Below, piece after piece: positions 24,084 to 31,500 of a stretch of 64,000 nt of DNA; position 1 is the stretch's first letter, and every line of letters starts with the position of its first letter. Origin of the DNA: Paenibacillus terrigena DSM 21567 (lineage in GTDB: Bacteria; Bacillota; Bacilli; Paenibacillales; Paenibacillaceae). The stretch lies in the NCBI RefSeq assembly GCF_000374845.1, contig NZ_KB895416.1, positions 1-64,000 on the forward strand, given 5' to 3'. Under the pieces are notes generated by a model. It was not told where the DNA came from. It saw only the letters and a list, made by a program, of their open reading frames with translations, and searched no databases. The translations under genes and the position numbers were made by a program.

Positions 24084-25052
24084 ATGATCGTATGCTGGGA
24101 TCCTCAGTATATTCATGAGGTTATTTCGTTGTGGAACGAGGTCGCTGTGAGAGAAGGGTATAAGGAGCTGGATGAGGACAGCTTCGAGCGTATTTTTTTG
24201 TCCAGCCCGTATTTCGACAGGGAGAATACGTTTGTCTTATTGGATGCCGGTCAAGTGGAAGGATTCGCTTGCGGATGTACAGGCAATGATCTGCCGCTAG
24301 GGAGTATTGCGGGATATATCACCTGCATCGTATTATCCGATGACGTCAGAACCGATGAACACTACCGAATCATGCTAGGGGCATTAGAGCAACGATTTAG
24401 ATCACTCGGGAAGAAGCAAGCGGATGAGTTGTTCTTCAATCCGATGATGCTGCCGTGGTATATCCCGAATACGCCGAAGCATGAACACAATAACGCGCCG
24501 GGCGTTCCGGTAGATAGTCCGCTGTATGCATTTCTGCTGCGGGAGGGATATGCTGAACGCGCCATCGAGTGCGCGATGTATCTGAATTTGGAAGGATTCA
24601 ACGTCCCGGAAGATATCAAGGCGAAGGAAGCTAGCGCGTCACTTGAGCATTATAGCGTAGCCTTGTTTAATCCTACCCTGCATGACGGCGTTGAGGACAT
24701 GCTCAGCGGATTCGATAATCCGCTATGGCAGAAAGAGATCGCTCAGTGCGTCAACGCAGGCGTGCCCGTCGTCATCGCGGCGCATCGCGGCAAGGCGGTC
24801 GGATTTGCTGGTCCGGTGATCCGTCAACCGAACGGCCGAGGTTATTTTTCCGGGATCGGGGTGCACCCGGAGCATGAAGGACACGGGCTGGGCAGCATTC
24901 TATTTTTTAGACTATGCGAGGCCTTTCAGCAGATCGGAACGGCGTATATGTCCCTCTACACCGGTAGTACTAATCCCGCCATTCGCATCTATGAGAAGGC
25001 AGGATTTCGAACCGTTAGACAATTTTCAGTGATGCGAAGGGAGTTGTTGTAA
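24084..25052 (+). CDS. Two-domain GNAT acetyltransferase
   Basis: This encodes 322 residues with two GCN5-related folds. The C-terminal one (about 195-320) has the acetyl-CoA loop in YFSGIGVHPEHEGHGLGSIL and the terminal TGSTNPAIRIYEKAGF motif. The N-terminal fold is degenerate, a common arrangement in aminoglycoside- or amino-sugar-modifying enzymes. Start ATG 24084 is preceded by a G-rich stretch; an upstream TTG lies inside the MITE-like element. The PIG-L deacetylase gene begins two bases after its stop, so acetylation and deacetylation of an amino sugar or its derivatives may be paired here. The substrate is unknown. Confidence 0.78.
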   Translation: MIVCWDPQYIHEVISLWNEVAVREGYKELDEDSFERIFLSSPYFDRENTFVLLDAGQVEGFACGCTGNDLPLGSIAGYITCIVLSDDVRTDEHYRIMLGALEQRFRSLGKKQADELFFNPMMLPWYIPNTPKHEHNNAPGVPVDSPLYAFLLREGYAERAIECAMYLNLEGFNVPEDIKAKEASASLEHYSVALFNPTLHDGVEDMLSGFDNPLWQKEIAQCVNAGVPVVIAAHRGKAVGFAGPVIRQPNGRGYFSGIGVHPEHEGHGLGSILFFRLCEAFQQIGTAYMSLYTGSTNPAIRIYEKAGFRTVRQFSVMRRELL

Positions 25053-25054
25053 CT

Positions 25055-25759
25055 ATGAGCGAGCAGCGATTAACGATACTGGCTATTGGCGGTCATGTAG
25101 GCGACGCAGAGTTGACAGCAGGCGGCGTATTAGCCAGTCACTCGCTGAGAGGCGACCGAATTGTCACGTTAGCGATGACAGCTGGAGAACGCGGGGTTCC
25201 CACAGGCAGAGATATGGCGGAATATCGGATACAGAAAGTGAATGAGGCCAAGACATTCGCAGAGATGCTGGGCGGAGAATCGATCGTGTTCGACGTTCCG
25301 GATGGAGAGCTCCAGGACAATGATGAAATGCGGTTTAAAGTATGCGACGTCATTCGCGAGGTCCGTCCGAATATCATTATTACGCATTTCAAGAACAGCA
25401 TGCACAAGGATCATATGACGACGCACAAGATTGTGAACGATGCACGCTTTTATGCAGGTCTGGCATCCTTTCAGCGAGATAAGCCTGCGTTCTTTGCTTC
25501 TAAGCTCTATTATGCGGAGAACTGGGAGGATGCGGTCGATTATAAGCCATACGTGTATGTGGATTTCTCTCAGGAAGCCTATGATTTGTGGGTGCAGGCG
25601 GTATCCCAGCATTGGTTCGTTACCGGAAGCACTTCCTTCCCTTATCTGGAATATTACAAGCATTTGGCTCGCGTTCGCGGCATTGAAGCGAGAAAGGAAT
25701 ATGCGGAAACGTTCATGATTCCGGAAGAGAGCATGCGCCTGATTAGAACGGAACTATAA
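25055..25759 (+). CDS. PIG-L family N-deacetylase with altered active-site motif
   Basis: This encodes 234 residues of the zinc-dependent PIG-L/MshB/BshB fold, which removes acetyl groups from N-acetylglucosaminyl compounds. The usual zinc motif HPDD is HVGD here (IGGHVGDAELTAGG), so the His and second Asp ligands remain but the catalytic-base Asp is Gly. The later ligand region THFKNSMHKDHMTTH is present and His-rich. Either another residue is the base, or the protein is specialised. It is cotranscribed with GNAT and the NamZ gene in the wall-sugar operon, pointing to a GlcNAc- or MurNAc-derived substrate. Confidence 0.8.
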   Translation: MSEQRLTILAIGGHVGDAELTAGGVLASHSLRGDRIVTLAMTAGERGVPTGRDMAEYRIQKVNEAKTFAEMLGGESIVFDVPDGELQDNDEMRFKVCDVIREVRPNIIITHFKNSMHKDHMTTHKIVNDARFYAGLASFQRDKPAFFASKLYYAENWEDAVDYKPYVYVDFSQEAYDLWVQAVSQHWFVTGSTSFPYLEYYKHLARVRGIEARKEYAETFMIPEESMRLIRTEL

Positions 25760-25777
25760 GGATCGAGGGAGACAGTG

Positions 25778-26923
25778 ATGATTCGAAATGGGATAGATTG
25801 TATTGCGAACTATGCCGATCTTTTTAAGGGAAAACGATTGGGATTAATTACGTCGCCAACGGGATTAACGCAAGATTTCGGCACGACCATTCAAGTTCTG
25901 CATGAGCAATTCAACTTGACGGCTCTGTTCTCTCCGGAACATGGCGTACGCGGCGATCAGGCTGCAGGCGCACAGGTTGACAGCTATCAGGACCCGATGA
26001 CAGGTGTCCCGGTGTACAGCTTGTACCGTGAAGATTCCAAGCGACTAAGCCCAGAAATGCTGGATGAAGTTGATATGATCGTCTATGATATTCAGGACGT
26101 CGGCGTACGGTATTATACATTCATCTATACGATGCTCTATGCGTTGGAGGATTGCGCGAGAGCGGGGAAAGAATTCACCGTCTTGGACCGGTTGAATCCG
26201 CTTGACGGGGTAACGGTAGAAGGCAACATCCTGAAGCAGGGGTATCAATCCTTTGTTGGTAATTATCCGCTCTGCATTCGTTATGGTCTGACAGCTGGCG
26301 AAGTAGCAATGATGGCGAATGATCAAATGAACTGGAACGGCAAGCTCCATGTCGTGCGTTGTGAAGGCTGGGAGCGGGAGATGCAGTTCCCGGATACTGG
26401 GCGAAATTGGGTTATGCCTTCTCTAGGGATTCCACGGTTCGATACGGCCCTTCTGTATGGGGGCACTTGTCTATTCGAAGGGACCAATGTTTCGGAAGGC
26501 AGAGGAACGGCAGCTCCGTTCGAGTTGATCGGGGCGCCGTTTATTGATGCCTATCGGCTGGCAAATGAAATGAACGGCAAGAAGCTGCCTGGCGTGATGT
26601 TCCGTCCGGTCTATTTTCAACCATATTCCTCCAAATATCAGGGGGAGCTGTGCAGAGGTGTGCAGCTGCATGTAACGGACCGCCATGCTCTGCAGCCAGT
26701 GGTGACCGGATTTATGCTGCTGGATACGATCAGACGGAACTATGAAGACTTCCGACTTCTTCCCCCACTGAAGGAGGGTTCCAGACCTTTTATTGATTTA
26801 TTGTGCGGTGAGAAGTTGTACGGGGATGATACAGCTTCAGTTGACGTGCCGGCGTTGCTGGAGCAATTCCGTACCGAGAGCCAAGCGTTTACCCGCATCA
26901 AGCAGCAGTATCATTTGTATTAA
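25778..26923 (+). CDS. namZ: NamZ-type exo-beta-N-acetylmuramidase (DUF1343), no signal peptide
   Basis: This encodes 381 residues of the DUF1343/GH171 family, whose B. subtilis member releases MurNAc from the non-reducing end of wall glycans. Seen here are LGLITSPTGLTQ, the SPEHGVRGDQAAG motif with the conserved Glu-His, YDIQDVGVRYYTFIYT, GNYPLCIRYGLTAGE and FEGTNVSEGRGTAAPFE. The protein starts MIRNGIDCIANYADLFKGKR and a TAA lies 15 bases before the first in-frame codon, so there is no room for a signal peptide. The B. subtilis enzyme is secreted; this one should act in the cytoplasm on imported fragments. GAGGGA precedes ATG 25778. Confidence 0.92.
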   Translation: MIRNGIDCIANYADLFKGKRLGLITSPTGLTQDFGTTIQVLHEQFNLTALFSPEHGVRGDQAAGAQVDSYQDPMTGVPVYSLYREDSKRLSPEMLDEVDMIVYDIQDVGVRYYTFIYTMLYALEDCARAGKEFTVLDRLNPLDGVTVEGNILKQGYQSFVGNYPLCIRYGLTAGEVAMMANDQMNWNGKLHVVRCEGWEREMQFPDTGRNWVMPSLGIPRFDTALLYGGTCLFEGTNVSEGRGTAAPFELIGAPFIDAYRLANEMNGKKLPGVMFRPVYFQPYSSKYQGELCRGVQLHVTDRHALQPVVTGFMLLDTIRRNYEDFRLLPPLKEGSRPFIDLLCGEKLYGDDTASVDVPALLEQFRTESQAFTRIKQQYHLY

Positions 26924-26950
26924 GGATCGCCAGATCTGGTCTGAAAGGTC

Positions 26951-27883
26951 GTGAACATATTGATGAGATTTGTTGCCGGACTGGATGGCGGCGGCACCAA
27001 GACGGCGGTCACCATCGCCGATGATCAAGGTCGCGTCGTACATTCGTTCACGTCCGGAGGCATGAACTATAACGGGCAGGATGAGGACAGCGTTCGCCAG
27101 AATCTGCAAGAAATTGTCGATACCATTGCGAGCGTCTGTGGAGGATTGGACTACTGCGTGCAGATCTGTATCGGGGCGGCGGGGGTCAGCAATCCTACGG
27201 TCACATCGAGGCTGGAAGCCACGATCCGAGCATGTGGCTATCATGGTGATTTGCTCATCTTGGGCGATCAAGAAACAGCGTTAAGCGGCGCGCACGGGCG
27301 TCCGTATGGAATCATTCTTATTGCCGGCACAGGCTCCATCTGTTATGGGAAAAATGAATCCGGTGATGTTCATCGATCCGGCGGTTACGGTCATCTGATT
27401 GATGACGAAGGCAGCGGCTATAGTATCGGACGGGATTTAATCTCGGCTGTGGTTCGGGCGAATGATGGAAGAGCACCTGAAACGGTGATCACGGAAATGG
27501 TATATCGCCAACTGAACATGACGAAGGTTGCGGAGATGATCGGTTTTGTGTACGATGCACGGACCCATAAGAAGGACATTGCAGCACTAGCCCCAATTCT
27601 CTCGGAGGCATGCCTGCTTGGTGATCAAGCGGCTCTTGGCATAGCGCATCGAAGCGCTGCTTCCTTGTTCGAGCTGGTCATTCCTGTAGCAGAGAAGCTG
27701 TCTTTACAGGAAGGAGTATTAGCTATGGCGGGGAGTGTTTTGCTGAAGAACCATTTCGTGAAAACCGCTCTGGTCGACATGCTGCAAGAGAAATATCCGA
27801 AGCTGCAATGCATAACCCCGAAGCAGGATGCATCCATCGGCGCGGTTCTCATGGCGTTGGAGCGGTTGAATCGAGCAATATAA
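26951..27883 (+). CDS. murK: BadF-type MurNAc/GlcNAc kinase (MurK-like)
   Basis: This encodes about 310 residues, an actin-like ATPase-domain sugar kinase. It has VAGLDGGGTKTAVTIADD (phosphate loop), ICIGAAGVSNP, ILIAGTGSICYGKNESGDV and YGHLIDDEGSGYSIGRDLI. Clostridial MurK of this family phosphorylates both MurNAc and GlcNAc, which fits here because the MurNAc released inside the cell by NamZ needs a kinase before MurQ can act. The start may be GTG 26951 or ATG 26963; the ribosome site AAAGG fits the latter region better. It is the last gene of the operon and is followed by a terminator. Confidence 0.85.
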   Translation: MNILMRFVAGLDGGGTKTAVTIADDQGRVVHSFTSGGMNYNGQDEDSVRQNLQEIVDTIASVCGGLDYCVQICIGAAGVSNPTVTSRLEATIRACGYHGDLLILGDQETALSGAHGRPYGIILIAGTGSICYGKNESGDVHRSGGYGHLIDDEGSGYSIGRDLISAVVRANDGRAPETVITEMVYRQLNMTKVAEMIGFVYDARTHKKDIAALAPILSEACLLGDQAALGIAHRSAASLFELVIPVAEKLSLQEGVLAMAGSVLLKNHFVKTALVDMLQEKYPKLQCITPKQDASIGAVLMALERLNRAI

Positions 27884-27890
27884 TAGGTGA

Positions 27891-27927
27891 AGCACGCTGG
27901 ATTAGATGATCCGGGGTGCTTTTTTTG
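27891..27927 (+). terminator. Terminator of the wall-sugar operon
   Basis: AGCAC-CTGGAT pairs with ATCCGG-GTGCT, followed by seven T. Confidence 0.85.
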
Positions 27928-27959
27928 ATAGACAAATAGGGGAATCGTCTTTGAAGCCA

Positions 27960-28004
27960 GGGGCTGTCCAAATCATTAATTGACTTATGGGACAGCCCCA
28001 TTTG
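27960..28004 (+). terminator. Second hairpin, possible back-up terminator
   Basis: GGGGCTGTCC pairs perfectly with GGACAGCCCC across a 20-base loop, with a short T-rich tail (ATTTGTGTT). Confidence 0.5.
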
Positions 28005-28019
28005 TGTTATTCGTGGCCT

Positions 28020-28330
28020 TGGGGAAGTCGCTAATCGGGGGGAGTGGAGAGTTGCGTGTGGTGCTGAATGGTTCGTGGTGCTGTAGCGTGGCTAGCGAAT
28101 TGTAGTGTGCTTATCGGGGCGAAATGGTGCGTTTTTGCAGGCTAAGGAATCGTGATAGCGTTATTGAACTCAAAATGGGTGGTTTAACGTGAATAAGGTG
28201 GGATTAGCGCTCGTAGGATTCGTTACATTTTAAAAATGGATAAATTGGAGCGAATAAGCATATGTGGGTTCGTTAGAGGGATCAGTGCGGAATGCGTCGT
28301 TTTTGGTCGCTTGAAATCATTGAAATGAAG
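28020..28330. repeat. Degenerate tandem intergenic repeat
   Basis: Variants of a unit recur here: TTAGCGCTCGTAGGATTCGTTA, then GAATAAGCATATGTGGGTTCGTTAG, with weaker earlier forms around TCGCTAATCGGG and AGCGAATTGTAG. The spacing is irregular, roughly 60-70 bp. No gene is visible. Similar decayed intergenic arrays are frequent in Paenibacillus. The boundaries are approximate. Confidence 0.4.
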
Positions 28331-28396
28331 ACAAAAACAGTCATGATTCGCTATATACAAATTTTAAGCATTCAAGCTAAACTTGAGGTGTAATCA

Positions 28397-28411
28397 TGAA
28401 ATTAAATTTCA
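28397..28411 (+). promoter_or_regulatory. Perfect RpiR/MurR-type operator before the SpoIID-GHL10 gene
   Basis: TGAAATTAAATTTCA is a perfect inverted repeat around one central base. It shares 13 of 15 bases with the site before murR, and a related TTTTGGAATAAAG follows at about 28438. It ties the surface enzyme to the MurNAc regulon. Confidence 0.6.
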
Positions 28412-28524
28412 CTATTATATATAAATTTAGAAAAATATTTTGGAATAAAGTTCGGATATTTCAAGAAGGACGGTGATGCGATGAAACACTGAATAGCTGA
28501 TCGATCAGAGTTGAGTGGACACGA

Positions 28525-31500
28525 ATGCATGGACTGAAACGAATGGTTGGAACAATCACAGAAAGGATGTGCCCTTGCGTGAGAAACTTCGTGAATTCAT
28601 TGCGAGTGAAAATGAATGCAGCATTAGCTGCGGTGTTGATCTGCAGTACGGTGGTTTCAGGATTTGTAAGCGTTTTACCGGCGGCTCATGCACAAGAAGG
28701 CGGTGTCAACACGATGGCTGCAGCGGAATCTGCCCCGATTCGTGAGAAGGTGATGGCGAAAGACTCTGTAACCAGAACGATCGAGCTTGAATTGAAAGGA
28801 AAGGTCGAGCTGAGCGATACGCTAACGGTGGAACAGCACTTCGGCCAGACCGTATTAACCAAGACGCTAAGGGATGTCATGGTTGGCGCTGAGAATGTGG
28901 ATGTCTATCTCGGAGCGGATGGGAAAGCAGCCAAGATTGTGATTAACGGCGAGACGCCGATGAATCGTATGCGCGTCGGTATCCGCAAGGATATCACCGA
29001 TATTGCAGACATGACACAGCTGGGCCATTCGCAAATCGAGATGAAATCGATCGATAGGTTACGTATCATAGACAAAAAAGGCGGCACAAGCCTGGATATA
29101 GCTGCTGGATCGCTCCTCTTATTCACCGTTGACAATGGGCAGATTGCGGTGAAACAGAATGGCGCAGAGCTGATTAAGACAGCGAATCGCCTAATTATAG
29201 AGCCTTTGAACAGCGGCTCACTTATTCAGGTGACGTCCATCACCCGCAGTCACGGGAAGCCGCAGTATCGAGGAATATTCGAGGTGTCACTGAATCCAGA
29301 GAAGGATAAGCTGCGGCTGATTAATGAACTCGATATCGAACAGTATTTATACCAAGTCGTTCCTAGCGAAATGCCGGCATCTTATGGATTGGAAGCGTTG
29401 AAAGCACAGTCCGTTGCGGCAAGGACGTATGCGCTTACCGATTATATGACGAGCCGATTCGCGGATCGCGGCTTCCATATCGACGACAGCACATTAAGCC
29501 AAGTGTATAACAACCAGGCGGAGAACACGCTGACGACACAAGCCGTACAGGCGACGTCCGGCAAAATTATGAAGAGCGGCAGCGAGCTGGTCGATGCGAG
29601 ATTTTATTCGACATCAGGTGGCTATGGCGCATCGAAGCATGAAGTATGGCAAGATATCGACACGAATCAATTCCCAGGTACGCCGCTCCCTTATCTGATC
29701 GGAGACAGCTATACATATGATCCGGCGAACAGCAGCAGCTTGCTCAAGATCGATACGGCGAGTGAGGAAGTGTTGAACGCATTCTACAAAAGTTTGAACT
29801 ATACAGGCTACGATTCGGAATCTCCGTATTTCCGCTGGAAAGTCAGCCTGACGCGTACGGAGCTGCAGAACACTGTCAATAAAAATATGATTGACCGTTA
29901 TGCGGCAGAGCCGATGTTCGTGTTGACGAAGGACGCTAACGGCAGCTTCGTCAGCAGACCGATTCCGGCGGAAGGCGCAGGCACCATCAGCAACATGTAT
30001 GTCGCGAAGCGAGGCCGAGGCGGCAACGCGATGGAGCTCGTGATTGAAGGCAGTACGGGCACTTATAAAATTATTCGTGAATTCAATATTCGCTTCACCA
30101 TTAGACCGAGCAAGACGTATACCGGCGGGACGACGGACATCCTCGCTTACCGGGCCAAAGGCGGAGCGGGGGCTTACGATAATGCTCCGCTTAAAAACCC
30201 GAGCATTCTCTATTCCGCCTTCATGACATTCGATCTTGAACGGGATGAGAATGGCAGCTTGAAGAACGTCACCTTCTATGGCGGTGGCAACGGGCATGGC
30301 GTCGGCATGAGCCAAGTTGGTGCCCAAATGCTCGGGGCGCAGGGCTGGAGCTATGACCGCATTCTGAACAGCTACTACAAGGGCATGCAACTTGTGGATC
30401 TGAATGCGGCGGTGCCCAGCCGTCTGGAGATCTCGCCTGCGGTCGCATCCGTGGAGCGAGGGGCGGAGCAGACTTTTACGGTGAAAGGGTATGACAGCAG
30501 CGGCAACGAAATGGCGGTGCAAGCCGATCAGTTGACGTGGAGCCAAACGGGCGCGATTGGCACCATATCAGCTGGTGGCGTGCTGAAGGCAGCGACCAAT
30601 CCAGCTGCAGGCAAAGTCACCGTATCGACGGGGACCGTTCGTGCGGAAGCGGCGGTCATTGTCGGCAAGCTTGCTCAACTCGTGGAAGACTTCGAGGACA
30701 TTCAAGACATCGCGGCTTCAAGCGTGCGCGCCGTGCCGGATTCCGTGAAACTGACCCGCGTTGCAAGGCCTGAACCGGTTCGCGCTGGCGTGTATGCCGG
30801 TAAATTCGCCTATGATTTCACTGATACCAAAGGAACGTCGGCAGCGTATATGAACTTCAAGGATGCGCTTGGTGGGACGGGACGCGTCTTGGAAGGCTAT
30901 CCGAAGAAGCTTGGGATGTGGTTCTACGGGGATGCGCAGAAGCATTGGCTGCGCGCAGCGCTCCAGGATGCGGCAGGCAACAAACCTACCGTTGATTTTA
31001 CGGCATCCGGCGGATTGAACTGGTCCGGATGGAAATACGTTACGGTGGATATGCCGACAGGCCTTACCCCACCGATCCGACTGAATCAGGTATACATTGT
31101 GGAGACGAACGACGCCAACAAGAATGGCGGAACGCTATACGTCGATCAGTTGTCCGCCTTGTACACGAACACTGATGTATTTGAGCTCTCCCTCTCGGGA
31201 CTTACGCCGATGGTCATCGGAGAGACGAAGCAAGCGAGCTTGCTTGCAGCTTACGCAGGCAGCACGGAGCCCGTGCCGGTGCAGAGCGGTGTATCTTACT
31301 ACAGCAGTAATTCGAAGGTAGCAAGCATCGATACAAGCGGTACGGTCAAGGCGCTCCAAGAGGGAACAGCAACGATTATCGCATTGTACGGCAGCGCACA
31401 GCCGGCTGAATATCAGCTGAAAGTAACGAAGGAGGCTCCAGTGCTCGAACGTGTAGAAATGACGGGACTAAGTGCAATGGATACCGGTCAGGCGAAGCAA

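Noticed and set aside
29614-30546. Long minus-strand open frame of 310 codons inside the giant gene
   Set aside because: It is the mirror of a high-GC coding region; the sense strand shows clear SpoIID motifs and the antisense has no ribosome site or recognisable domain.
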